A DNA stretch of 64,000 bases from Paenibacillus sp. J23TS9 (lineage in GTDB: Bacteria > Bacillota > Bacilli > Paenibacillales > Paenibacillaceae), in assembly GCF_018403225.1 (NCBI RefSeq), contig NZ_BOSG01000007.1, positions 1 through 64,000 of the forward strand, given 5' to 3'. The notes under the pieces are model-generated. The model saw only the letters and a list, made by a program, of their open reading frames with translations, had not been told where the DNA came from and searched no databases. This document shows positions 44,411-52,949 of the stretch, in pieces. Each line of letters starts with the position of its first letter. The first letter of the stretch is position 1. The position numbers and the translations under genes were made by a program.

Positions 44411-45442
44411 TCATCCTTTCTTGGCGGAGCTTCCGCGGACGTATTTGGCATCAAACAGAAAGAGCCGCAGGATCAAAATCAGCGAAGGGACAAGCACAAT
44501 TAGCCCGAGGACAAAAGCGGTAATCAGCGCGATCGCCATCGTATCATTCGTGAAATTCTCGTAAATGTTGATCTGCTTGTACAAAACATAAGGCAGATGG
44601 GAACTGCCGTAGCCGAACCAGGCGAACGCAAACTGCAGCATAACCAGGATAAAAGACCAACCCAGATGCTTTTTGCTCCATATCAGATACATAGCGATCA
44701 GGAAGCAGAGGAACGATGCCACAAACATCCACGCATGATTCAGCATGCCTTGAAAATGCTCCGGATTTTGCCGGTTGATCTCAAAAAAGGCCAGCAGCGA
44801 GGCTGCAATCGTGGGGCCGCTCCAGGCGAGAGCATATCTGCGTAAAATTTCAAAGGCTTCCTCATCCCCGCTTTTCTTCGCATAAAAGCTGAGAAACATG
44901 GCGGATATGTACAGCACGCTGACAAGCGCCAACAGAATAACGGACCAGGTATACGGATTCGTGAAAAAATCAGTCCAACTGATCACCACCTTACCTTCCC
45001 GGACCGAAATGATACCACCTTCGGAAATCGCCAGGATCGTCGACAAAGCCGCCGGAATCAAAATACCCGTTGCTCCATATAGAGCCATATAGACTTTGTT
45101 ATTCTCCTTGCTGCTGCCATAGGTATTGAAGGCATAGTACACCCCACGGACAGCCACCAGAACAATCACAAGACTTCCGGGAACAAGGAGAGCCGTACCA
45201 TAGTAATATGCCACATCCGGAAAAAACCCGATCAGTCCGATATAAAAGAATACCAGAAAGACGTTCGTGACCTCCCATACCGGTGATAGATAGCGCTGAA
45301 TGATGTTGTGCACCTTGTTCTCATGCCCGAGTACGACGCTGTAGAAGCTGAAAAATCCCGAGCCGAAGTCAATTGAAGCCACGATAATATACCCGAACAA
45401 AAAAATCCACAATACGGTGATGCCCACGATTTCGTAGCTCAT
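44411..45442 (-). CDS. cydB: cytochrome bd oxidase subunit II (YthB-like)
   Basis: A 343-residue protein with about nine membrane helices. The typical N-terminal GYIIVASIDFGSGFFSF and the PGSLVIVLVAVRGVYYAF segments identify subunit II of a cytochrome bd quinol oxidase. It is closer in style to B. subtilis YthB than to CydB of the cydABCD operon; no cydCD genes are near. It starts at the cydA stop and is followed by cydS. Confidence 0.9.
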   Translation of the reverse strand: MSYEIVGITVLWIFLFGYIIVASIDFGSGFFSFYSVVLGHENKVHNIIQRYLSPVWEVTNVFLVFFYIGLIGFFPDVAYYYGTALLVPGSLVIVLVAVRGVYYAFNTYGSSKENNKVYMALYGATGILIPAALSTILAISEGGIISVREGKVVISWTDFFTNPYTWSVILLALVSVLYISAMFLSFYAKKSGDEEAFEILRRYALAWSGPTIAASLLAFFEINRQNPEHFQGMLNHAWMFVASFLCFLIAMYLIWSKKHLGWSFILVMLQFAFAWFGYGSSHLPYVLYKQINIYENFTNDTMAIALITAFVLGLIVLVPSLILILRLFLFDAKYVRGSSAKKG

Positions 45443-46786
45443 TTAAGGTTCTCCTCCTTCCATTCCGAGCGCTCTCATCTCTTCCATCGCGTCTTTATTG
45501 CGGAAAAGCTTGCTCAGCACCTTAACACAGGAAAAGCATACTACCAGATACAAAATAATGAACAGCACCAGCATCCAGCCCACATAATCTGCCGTTGTCG
45601 CTGCCTCCGCCACCTTCATATAACCGCGCATAATCCAAGGCTGGCGCCCGATCTCCGCGTACATCCAGCCCACCTCAATCGCCGTAAAAGACAGCGGCCC
45701 AAGCGCCATGATTCCGATCAAGAGCCATTTCGGATAAGCTTTCTTGCCGGGCAGCCATTTGCGGAGCATATACAGAAGCGGAATCACCACCAGCAGTGCA
45801 CCGAGCGTAACCATCGTGTCAAAATAATAATGGATCGAAAGCGGTGGCCGCTCATCCTCGGGAAATTCATTCAGACCGATCACTTCCGTGTTCGGTGCGT
45901 TTCCGGCGAGAATACTGAGCGCATAAGGGATTTTCAGCCCATACCGCACCTCGTTGTTCTCGTCCAGCACGCCGCCATACACCAGTGTCGCATAAGGTTG
46001 TGTTTCAAAATGCCACTCTCCTGCGGCCAGCTTCTCCGGCTGGTACTTGGCCAGATATTTACCTGAAAAGTCACCGATCACAGCCGTTGCCACGGCAAAT
46101 ACAAAAGTGGAGACCACCGTCAGCTTCAGCGCCTTTTTGAAATATACATGCTTTTGTCCGCGCAAAATGCTGTAGGCCGCAAGGCCTCCAAGCACGCCCG
46201 CACATAGTGTGTAGGATGATACGAGCACATGGGACACCTTGGTCGGTGCCGCTGTATTCAGCATGGCCGCGATCGGGTTAATATCCGTCAGGATGCCTTC
46301 CGACAGCGTAAAGCCCTGCGGTGCATTCATAAAGGAATTCACGGTTGTGATAAACATCGCGGATGCCGAAGAGCCAAGTGCTACCGGGATCAAAAGCAGC
46401 AGATGTGTGTGCTTATTTTTGAACCGGTCCCAGGTATATAGATAAATGCCAAGAAAAATGGCTTCAATAAAAAAGGCAAAGGTCTCCAAAAATAAAGGCA
46501 GCGCGATGGCTTGTCCCGCTACGCGCATAAAGGTTGGCCACAGCAAGCTGAGCTGAAGCCCGATCGAGGTGCCTGTCACGACGCCTACCGCTACCGTGAT
46601 GACGAACCCCCGGGCCCAGCGGCGCGCCAGCAGCGTATAATGCGGATCATTGGTGCGAATGCCTCTCCACTCCGCCAGCGCAATCATGACCGGAATGCCA
46701 ACGCCCAGCGATGCAAAAATTATATGTACAAACAAAGTAAGACCGGTCAAAATCCGGCTCAGCAGCACGGGATCAAGCGAAGACAT
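45443..46786 (-). CDS. cydA: cytochrome bd oxidase subunit I (YthA-like)
   Basis: A 447-residue subunit I with nine membrane helices. H21 in LTLFVHIIFASL is the expected haem ligand, and the E/Q-rich GTSIGLQLSLLWPTF and FLETFAFFIEAIFLGIYLY segments are diagnostic. The periplasmic Q-loop is short, as in YthA-type enzymes. It oxidises quinol and reduces O2 at high affinity. The ATG at 46786 follows GAAGGAGCTGATGATCAC; the longer frame to 46885 crosses the 36-residue ORF. The operon reads small ORF-cydA-cydB-cydS. Confidence 0.92.
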   Translation of the reverse strand: MSSLDPVLLSRILTGLTLFVHIIFASLGVGIPVMIALAEWRGIRTNDPHYTLLARRWARGFVITVAVGVVTGTSIGLQLSLLWPTFMRVAGQAIALPLFLETFAFFIEAIFLGIYLYTWDRFKNKHTHLLLLIPVALGSSASAMFITTVNSFMNAPQGFTLSEGILTDINPIAAMLNTAAPTKVSHVLVSSYTLCAGVLGGLAAYSILRGQKHVYFKKALKLTVVSTFVFAVATAVIGDFSGKYLAKYQPEKLAAGEWHFETQPYATLVYGGVLDENNEVRYGLKIPYALSILAGNAPNTEVIGLNEFPEDERPPLSIHYYFDTMVTLGALLVVIPLLYMLRKWLPGKKAYPKWLLIGIMALGPLSFTAIEVGWMYAEIGRQPWIMRGYMKVAEAATTADYVGWMLVLFIILYLVVCFSCVKVLSKLFRNKDAMEEMRALGMEGGEP

Positions 46787-46820
46787 GTGATCATCAGCTC
46801 CTTCAGCATTTTCGGGCACT

Positions 46821-46931
46821 TTATCCAAAATAGTCCATATAACGGCTAAAGCCTTTGATTGCGCCGTAAAGGCAGACCGCGGCAACGATGAGACAGATCA
46901 CTATCAGAACCCGCTCCTGCTTTTTGAACAT
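46821..46931 (-). CDS. 36-residue membrane peptide upstream of cydA
   Basis: A single-helix protein, beginning MFKKQERVLIVICLIVAAVC and ending YMDYFG. GGGAGG lies eight bases before the ATG, which supports translation. It ends 34 bp before the cydA start and is on the same strand, so it is probably the first gene of the cyd operon. No known family was recognised. It could be another small subunit or assembly peptide of the oxidase, an inference from context alone. Confidence 0.65.
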   Translation of the reverse strand: MFKKQERVLIVICLIVAAVCLYGAIKGFSRYMDYFG

Positions 46932-47028
46932 CAAGGGAACCTCCCGGCCTCCAGCATTTTTTTGCAGCAGTGGCGCACTTTTAACAGTTTGGCTAAAAAA
47001 AACCTTTCATATCCAAAGAGCTTTTCGT

Positions 47029-47056
47029 TTGGAAACAAAGTAAGGTACACTATAAT
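47029..47056 (+). promoter_or_regulatory. sigma-A promoter of cvfC-like gene
   Basis: TTGGAA (47029-47034) and TATAAT (47051-47056) with a 16-bp spacer, 45 bp before the ATG. Confidence 0.6.
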
Positions 47057-47100
47057 GAGGTAAAATAAAGAACAAGAGTAATGATGAAGGAGGTTTTTTC

Positions 47101-48237
47101 ATGAAAATTAAATTCATAGAACCAACGCCGAGTCCCAATTCCATGAAGCTGCATCTCGATGAAAGCCTGGATGCTGGGATCCGGAAAACATATACCCTCG
47201 ACAATGAGCGGTCCGCTCCTTCCTGGATCCGGGAAATGCTGCATATCGAAGGCGTGAAAAGTGTATTCCACACGCTGGACTTCGTCGCTCTTGAGCGTAA
47301 AGGCAATGCCGACTGGTCGGTTATTCTGGGCGAGGTACAGGAGCGCTTTGGTCAAGAAGGGATGCAAAATGCATTGCTTGAGGATGAAGAAGGCGCTGGA
47401 GAACATTTCGGTGAAGCGGAGGTGCTGGTGCAGTTCTTCCGCGGCATTCCGATGCAGATCCGGGTGAAATCCGGAACGCTGGAGGAACGGATGGCGCTAT
47501 CCCAGCGCTTCACGGAAGCGGTTATGGAAGTAGCGGCAGCAACCATGATCAAGGAGCGCAAGCTGAAGGATTATGGCGTTCGCTACGGCGAGCTTCAGGA
47601 AATCGCCAAGGAAGTTGAGCAGGAGCTCGAAGCAGCCTTTCCGGAAGAACGCCTGAAGCAGGTTATCTCCCAGGCCATTGCCCATGGAGCAAGCAGCGAG
47701 GAATTCGAGGAAGAACGCCGCGAGCTGAGCCTGGAAGAACTCGAAGAAGCGATGAACAGCGCGGACTGGCGTGTGCGTTATGCCGCAATGGATAACATGA
47801 CCCCTGCCGAGGAACATCTTCCAGTCATCAGCAAGGCACTTCATGATGAGAAAATGCAGACACGCCGTCTGGCCGTTGTATATCTCGGCGATCTCCGTAC
47901 ACCGGAAGCGATGGAGCAGCTGTACGAGGCGCTCAAGGACAGCTCTCCAACGGTACGCCGTACAGCCGGGGATACACTTTCGGATATCGGTGATCCGGCG
48001 GCTACACCAGCGATGCAGGCGCTGCTGAAAGACAGCAGCAAAATTGTCCGCTGGCGCGCAGCACGGTTCCTCTATGAAGTCGGTACCGAAGAAGCCAGAG
48101 ACGCTCTGGAGGATGCCGTCAATGATCCAGAGTTCGAGGTCAGTCTGCAGGCGCGGATGGCATTGGAACGGATCGAGTCCGGTGAACAGGCTGCCGGTAC
48201 CGTATGGCAGCAAATGGCCAAGCGCAACCAGCCCTAA
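47101..48237 (+). CDS. CvfC-like protein (NifU N-domain plus HEAT repeats)
   Basis: A 378-residue soluble protein. An N-terminal Nfu/NifU-N-type scaffold domain (about 1-90; starts MKIKFIEPTPSPNSMK) and a helical middle part precede at least four HEAT repeats (about 215-370; for example WRVRYAAMDNM, TRRLAVVYLGDL, VRRTAGDTLSDIG). The layout matches the conserved virulence factor C family of Staphylococcus and Bacillus. CvfC affects virulence and metabolism in S. aureus; the molecular role is not clear. The Nfu domain lacks its own CxxC cluster-binding part. ATG follows AAGGAGG. Confidence 0.85.
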   Translation: MKIKFIEPTPSPNSMKLHLDESLDAGIRKTYTLDNERSAPSWIREMLHIEGVKSVFHTLDFVALERKGNADWSVILGEVQERFGQEGMQNALLEDEEGAGEHFGEAEVLVQFFRGIPMQIRVKSGTLEERMALSQRFTEAVMEVAAATMIKERKLKDYGVRYGELQEIAKEVEQELEAAFPEERLKQVISQAIAHGASSEEFEEERRELSLEELEEAMNSADWRVRYAAMDNMTPAEEHLPVISKALHDEKMQTRRLAVVYLGDLRTPEAMEQLYEALKDSSPTVRRTAGDTLSDIGDPAATPAMQALLKDSSKIVRWRAARFLYEVGTEEARDALEDAVNDPEFEVSLQARMALERIESGEQAAGTVWQQMAKRNQP

Positions 48238-48275
48238 TCCCTGCATCCCGGTGATGTTATTACCATAATTATCTA

Positions 48276-48304
48276 TTGTCAGGTGTTTTACATTGCTTTA
48301 CTAT
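48276..48304 (+). promoter_or_regulatory. promoter of the lysP riboswitch transcript
   Basis: TTGTCA (48276-48281) and TACTAT (48299-48304) with a 17-bp spacer, placed about 30 bp before the aptamer. Confidence 0.6.
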
Positions 48305-48344
48305 ATAGAAACGAATTAAATACCGAAGATAACCTCATCCTGCA

Positions 48345-48545
48345 AAGGTGAGGTAGAGGTTGCGAAAGCGATGAGTAGCTGCAAGGAGGCGTAAGAGCCG
48401 CCGATGACTTGCAGCGAAGTGCGCTTTCGCCGAAGTGTGCGTATCAGCCCTTAAGATCCGCATGCTGGGGCTGTATCCGAAAGGAACAGAACTGTCGCGG
48501 CCCATGGCATTGTATGCCTGCCGGCCGTGGTGAGCTATCTTTCAT
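48345..48545 (+). promoter_or_regulatory. lysine riboswitch (L box)
   Basis: The five-way-junction aptamer is recognisable by its invariant islands: AGGTAGAGGTTGCGAA at 48351, CGCCGAAGTG at 48429, AACTGTCG at 48490 and GAGCTATCTT at 48532. P1 is formed by AGGTAG (48351-48356) with CTATCT (48535-48540). It is followed by an intrinsic terminator and then the permease gene, so lysine binding should stop transcription. Confidence 0.92.
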
Positions 48546-48581
48546 GGATGCACGGATGCGGAAGCCAGAGGTTAACATATA

Positions 48582-48616
48582 AGGCCCGTAGGTACTCCAT
48601 ACCTGCGGGCCTTTTT
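48582..48616 (+). terminator. riboswitch terminator
   Basis: Stem AGGCCCGTAGGTA with partner TACCTGCGGGCCT, followed by TTTTT. It lies between the L box aptamer and the lysP start and acts as the expression platform. Confidence 0.9.
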
Positions 48617-48680
48617 GCTGGTAATCCCCTTCCATGATATGCAAATATTTGAAATCATTCAGAAGGGAAGTTTATTTTTT

Positions 48681-50144
48681 ATGAGTAACAAAACACCTGC
48701 GACCTCGCTGCGACAGAGCCTGAAAGCCCGTCATATGACGATGATTGCCCTCGGGGGCTCCATCGGTACCGGGCTTTTTCTTGCCAGCGGGAGCGCGATA
48801 TCCTCCTCGGGTCCCGGCGGTGCCATTCTGGCTTATGCCGCCATTGGACTCATGGTATATTTTCTTATGACCAGTCTCGGAGAAATGGCAACCTACATGC
48901 CGGACTCCGGTTCCTTCAGCACATACGGCAGCCGTTTTGTCAGCCCGGCCTTTGGCTTTGCTGTCGGCTGGAACTTCTGGTACAACTGGGCAGTAACGAT
49001 TGCAGCCGAGCTGGCTGCCGCCACAGTTATTATTAAATACTGGCTGCCGGATTCTCCCTCTCTCTTGTGGAGCTTCTTGTTCCTGGCGTTAATGTTTGCC
49101 TTGAATGTTCTCTCCGCCAAAGGTTATGGAGAATCGGAATACTGGTTCGCTATTATCAAAATCGTCACGGTTATCATCTTTCTGGTTCTCGGCGTCATGA
49201 TGATCTTTGGCATTCTGGGCGGCAAGCCCGTCGGATTCAGCAACTTTAATCTGGGCGGCAGCCCATTCCATGGGGGCTTCTTTGCCATCATTGGCGTATT
49301 CATGGCTGCAGGCTTCTCCTTCCAGGGTACCGAGCTGATCGGTGTCGCTGCAGGAGAAAGTGAAAATCCGCGAAAGAATGTGCCGCGCGCCATCCGTCAG
49401 GTTTTCTGGCGGATCCTGATTTTCTACATTTTTGCAATTGTGGTCATTGGATTTCTGATTCCTTACACCAATCCGAATTTGCTCAAATCAGACCTGAACA
49501 ACATTGGTGTCAGTCCCTTTACGCTGGTATTTGAAAAGGCGGGTCTTGCCTTTGCCGCTTCCGTCATGAACGCCGTCATCTTGAGTTCTGTTCTTTCCGC
49601 CGGTAACTCCGGTATGTATTCCTCCACCCGCGTGCTTTATGCGATGGCTAAGGATGGACTTGCGCCCAAGCTTCTTGGCAAACTGAACAGCCGCGGTGTT
49701 CCGATCAATGCTTTGATCATGACGACACTGGTCGGCATGCTTGCCTTCCTCGCCTCCCTGTTCGGAGACGGTGTTGTGTATAATTGGCTGCTGAACGCCT
49801 CCGGGATGTGCGGCTTTATCAACTGGCTAGGCATTGCGATCTGCCATTACCGGTTTCGGCGCGCTTTTATCGCTCAGGGTCATTCACTCGATGAACTGCC
49901 GTACCGGGCGAAATGGTTCCCTCTCGGCCCGATACTTGCCTTTATTTTATGTATCATTGCTATTGCCGGCCAAAATACCGGTGCCTTCACGGGTTCGAGT
50001 ATCGACTGGTACGGGATTCTGGTGTCCTACGTCAGCGTTCCGCTCTTTATCGTCATCTGGCTAGCCTATAAGTGGATTAAAGGCAGCAAGCTGATCCCCT
50101 TGAAGCAATGTGATCTGAACACGAATGAACGGCCAAATCGCTGA
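48681..50144 (+). CDS. lysP: lysine-specific amino acid permease
   Basis: A 487-residue permease of the APC superfamily (AAT type) with 12 membrane helices. GGSIGTGLFLASGSAI in helix 1 and the GFSFQGTELIGVAAGE motif in helix 6 are typical. Substrate lysine is supported by the lysine riboswitch directly upstream and by overall resemblance to LysP. The ATG at 48681 follows AGAAGGGAAG. A terminator follows. Confidence 0.9.
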   Translation: MSNKTPATSLRQSLKARHMTMIALGGSIGTGLFLASGSAISSSGPGGAILAYAAIGLMVYFLMTSLGEMATYMPDSGSFSTYGSRFVSPAFGFAVGWNFWYNWAVTIAAELAAATVIIKYWLPDSPSLLWSFLFLALMFALNVLSAKGYGESEYWFAIIKIVTVIIFLVLGVMMIFGILGGKPVGFSNFNLGGSPFHGGFFAIIGVFMAAGFSFQGTELIGVAAGESENPRKNVPRAIRQVFWRILIFYIFAIVVIGFLIPYTNPNLLKSDLNNIGVSPFTLVFEKAGLAFAASVMNAVILSSVLSAGNSGMYSSTRVLYAMAKDGLAPKLLGKLNSRGVPINALIMTTLVGMLAFLASLFGDGVVYNWLLNASGMCGFINWLGIAICHYRFRRAFIAQGHSLDELPYRAKWFPLGPILAFILCIIAIAGQNTGAFTGSSIDWYGILVSYVSVPLFIVIWLAYKWIKGSKLIPLKQCDLNTNERPNR

Positions 50145-50153
50145 TTCCGATAA

Positions 50154-50200
50154 AAAAGGTCCCTTCCCGCTGCCATACGCAGTTCGTGAAGGGACCTTTT
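50154..50200. terminator. bidirectional terminator
   Basis: Stem AAAAGGTCCCTTC/GAAGGGACCTTTT between the convergent lysP and transglutaminase-like genes. Confidence 0.85.
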
Positions 50201-50207
50201 ATTTATT

Positions 50208-51350
50208 CTATTTCCAGGTGACATACACTCTAAGATCATTTGTCTCATCAAGCTCGCTTTCCACATACGAAATGGAGTTAACGCCCAGCCGGTACAGATC
50301 CTGCAGATCATCCATCAAATCCTCATGGCTTCCATGATACCGGAATAATAAGGAATGTCCTTTCTCCTTAATGACCCCACGCACCTTGGTTCTCAATTGG
50401 GAGCTTGAACTTACAATCTCAGAGGGCTCATACAGCTGATATTCGAGCGCATGCTCCAGCTTCTTGTAAAAGCCTTGATGGCTGTCCTTTTGGCTGATTA
50501 ATTTCGTCAGTGTGTTTCTGTAGAGCGTATTCGCTGCTGGGTAGCTTTTCGTCCAGCTGTGATCCTTTTTCATCTGCCCATCCGTGCGAAGGTAATAGCC
50601 CGTTCCAATCTCCCCCGCTTTGTCCGGAGCCGGGTCGTCCCAGGTCGTATCGAGGTGGTACCACTTCCCATCGAGCAGTACGAGATTCCACGCATGAAGC
50701 TGGCTGATTCCCGTATCCCGCGGGGCGGCGGTCCCTTCCACAATCCGGTTTGTTATTCCAGCGTCCTTCAGCATTTTATAGGCTAAAAGGGAATAGCCTT
50801 GGCATACCGTACTTCCGGAGCTCAGACCATCATAAGCCGTATATTTCCGCAGTGTCTCGTCATATTTCAAGTTGAGAACAATCCAGTCGTGAATCACTTT
50901 GACTTTCTCATGGTCATTCATTCCCGGCTTGATAATGCTGCCCAGAATGCTCTGGACACGCCGGGAGACATACGCCGTCTGGGCTGCCGTTTCCCGGTAA
51001 CTCAGCTGCACACTCACATTTGCCGATTTCGTGCTTCCGCTGTAAGAATAGCCATAGCTCTCAATCGTGTAGTTCATGTAAGGGTCGCTTTCAAGCGCCT
51101 GTTCCAAAGCATCCTTCAGCTGCCCCTTCAGCTGATTGGTCTTCCCTTGATACACAAACTGGACCTGGCTCAAACGCTGGTTCATCGCACTTAGCAATGT
51201 TTTCTGAAGCTCCTGATCGGACCGGACCACATTTGCGCTGGATGTCGTGGAAGCATACACCATTTCCCAATCAATACTAGGGGGTAACACCGCTGCGATG
51301 AGCGTACCGGTCAGCACTACCTTGGCCACCGATCTGCGTTTCCATCTCAT
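50208..51350 (-). CDS. secreted transglutaminase-like protein
   Basis: A 380-residue protein with an N-terminal signal or anchor helix (about 10-32). A helical/beta part leads to a transglutaminase-like core (about 145-260). The catalytic Cys is in STVCQGYSLLAYKML, His in QLHAWNLVLLDGKWYHLD and Asp in the following DTTWDDP. It is probably extracytoplasmic and may cleave or link peptides in the cell envelope, but bacterial members of this family vary widely. ATG follows GGGAGGG. Confidence 0.85.
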   Translation of the reverse strand: MRWKRRSVAKVVLTGTLIAAVLPPSIDWEMVYASTTSSANVVRSDQELQKTLLSAMNQRLSQVQFVYQGKTNQLKGQLKDALEQALESDPYMNYTIESYGYSYSGSTKSANVSVQLSYRETAAQTAYVSRRVQSILGSIIKPGMNDHEKVKVIHDWIVLNLKYDETLRKYTAYDGLSSGSTVCQGYSLLAYKMLKDAGITNRIVEGTAAPRDTGISQLHAWNLVLLDGKWYHLDTTWDDPAPDKAGEIGTGYYLRTDGQMKKDHSWTKSYPAANTLYRNTLTKLISQKDSHQGFYKKLEHALEYQLYEPSEIVSSSSQLRTKVRGVIKEKGHSLLFRYHGSHEDLMDDLQDLYRLGVNSISYVESELDETNDLRVYVTWK

Positions 51351-51475
51351 ACAGTACCCTCCCTTCTCTACATATAGGCAATGTTTGTTCGAAAACCACG
51401 CAGCCGCTTATTAGCCCTTCGAAATGACTCTATTCCTATCTTGAGACATATATGACTTATTACGTAAATTCAACC

Positions 51476-52111
51476 TTAAGGGTTCGTCCGGACTGCTGCT
51501 TGTACAAAGCGCGCGGCGCACAAGGCAATCTCTTCCGTATTCCCCTTGGCCAAAGCATCCTTAGGTAATAGCGAGCTGCCGATTCCGACTGCACTGGCAC
51601 CCGCCTCAAAATAATCAGCTATATTTTGAAGCGTGACGCCGCCGGTTGCAATCAGAGGAATATGGTTCAGCGGTCCCCGTATTTCCCGTAAATATCCTAG
51701 ACCGAGACTGGCCATCGGGAAGAGCTTGACGACCTCAGCTCCGGCATAAAATGCAGCCGCGATTTCGGTTGGAGTCATCGCACCGGGCCATATATCAATT
51801 CCCTGCTCCAATGCAAAGCTGATCACATTCATATCCACATTCGGAGAGATTAAAAACTGTGCGCCTGCTGAGACCGCTTCTTTTGCCATATTTACATTGA
51901 GCACCGTACCGGCTCCAACATAGGCCTGTCCATCGTATGCCGAGCGCCAATCCTGCATAATATCCAGTGCACCCGCTGTATTCATCGTCACTTCCATCAG
52001 CTTGACTCCGCCAGCTGCGAGTCCGGCCCCTGCTGCTCGGGCCTCTTCCCGCTTAATTCCTCTCACGATGGCGACCAGCCTGGATGACATCAGTTCATTT
52101 GTCAGTTTCAT
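51476..52111 (-). CDS. eda: KDPG/KHG aldolase
   Basis: A 211-residue class I aldolase. The Schiff-base lysine is K129 in AEVVKLFPM and the general base is E40 in LMEVTMNT. GAGTVLN, SPNVDMNV, GAMTPTEI and ATGGV are the other conserved barrel segments. It cleaves 2-keto-3-deoxy-6-phosphogluconate (or 4-hydroxy-2-oxoglutarate) to pyruvate and a second aldehyde. No neighbouring Entner-Doudoroff or uronate genes were seen, so the physiological pathway is uncertain. ATG follows GGGGG(C)TTAAGAT, a modest ribosome binding site. Confidence 0.92.
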   Translation of the reverse strand: MKLTNELMSSRLVAIVRGIKREEARAAGAGLAAGGVKLMEVTMNTAGALDIMQDWRSAYDGQAYVGAGTVLNVNMAKEAVSAGAQFLISPNVDMNVISFALEQGIDIWPGAMTPTEIAAAFYAGAEVVKLFPMASLGLGYLREIRGPLNHIPLIATGGVTLQNIADYFEAGASAVGIGSSLLPKDALAKGNTEEIALCAARFVQAAVRTNP

Positions 52112-52319
52112 ATCTTAAGCCCCCTATCTGTCTATCTATTACAATAATTCGCAAGTGCGCATCCGTTTCCCTTCCACAGCCAGCGAAAAACCCGGATCAC
52201 TTGGACGTAAAATCGCAACATTTTTTCAGTTTTTTATACGGAAATTTCTTATGCATTTCGGTATAATAGATATATTGCTTGTGATTTTAGTCATATCCAT
52301 ACCTAGTGAAATGGAGCGA

Positions 52320-52523
52320 ATGTCCGTGACTTACGTGGATACTTCCAATATATCGGCAGAAATGTTCATTACTGTGCTTTTGTTTCTGATTGTCATTGCC
52401 CCTCTCTTCAGCTTAGCGATTCTTCGTTTTTTTCAGGGCAAGAAAAAGGCAGGGCTGCTGCTGATCATCTCCGGTGTAGCCGCTTATCTGGTATTCCAGG
52501 TAATCATGAAATTGTTTTTTTGA
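52320..52523 (+). CDS. two-helix small membrane protein
   Basis: A 67-residue protein with two membrane helices (about 16-35 and 44-64) separated by a basic loop (GKKKAG). The start is ATG at 52320 (GGAGCG upstream) or ATG at 52311. The frame extends to 52155 but a TATAAT at 52262-52267 suggests that transcription begins later. Function is unknown. Confidence 0.6.
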   Translation: MSVTYVDTSNISAEMFITVLLFLIVIAPLFSLAILRFFQGKKKAGLLLIISGVAAYLVFQVIMKLFF

Positions 52524-52567
52524 TTAGCCTTCCGGTTGGCTGGCTTCTCATAGATGAGCTAACGAAA

Positions 52568-52597
52568 AAAAGGCAGTGTCCGCGGACACTGCCTTTT
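52568..52597. terminator. bidirectional terminator
   Basis: Perfect 15-bp palindromic stem AAAAGGCAGTGTCCG and complement, between the small membrane protein gene and the convergent glutaredoxin gene. Confidence 0.85.
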
Positions 52598-52667
52598 CTT
52601 TACAGCCGGGTCAGAGCCCGGATTCTATGATCATTCTACCATTTCGAAGCAAGAAACCCGGAATCTC

Positions 52668-52904
52668 TTAAACCTGTTCGTTCAGATGCTTCTCGAACTG
52701 CAGCTTGTTCATCCCAAGAATGCGGTGCTCGCCAATGACGGTCACAGGAACAGCACGCATCCCCATATCCCACACCTGCTGCGCGAATTCATCGCTTTGC
52801 TCGATATTGCGCTCTTCGTACTCTACGCCCTTTTCTGCCAGATAACCTTTAACCTGCTTGCAGTGTGGACAGTTGGTGCTTGTATATACGATCACTTTTT
52901 CCAT
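52668..52904 (-). CDS. glutaredoxin-like (NrdH-type) protein
   Basis: A 78-residue glutaredoxin with active site CPHC (C12, C15). The cis-proline region is RAVPVTVIG and the C-terminal helix ends it. With no glutathione in most Bacilli it is probably reduced by thioredoxin reductase or bacillithiol. It lies immediately downstream of trxB on the same strand, which supports a joint function. ATG follows GAGGTGAAATAAACAC. Confidence 0.88.
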   Translation of the reverse strand: MEKVIVYTSTNCPHCKQVKGYLAEKGVEYEERNIEQSDEFAQQVWDMGMRAVPVTVIGEHRILGMNKLQFEKHLNEQV

Positions 52905-52949
52905 GTGTTTATTTCACCTCGTTGTTCATTTGCTGAATCATTCAAGTCA

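Noticed and set aside
46932..47028. Rex operator for the cytochrome bd operon
   Set aside because: No TTGTGAA-N4-TTCACAA-like sequence was found upstream of the small ORF or cydA.
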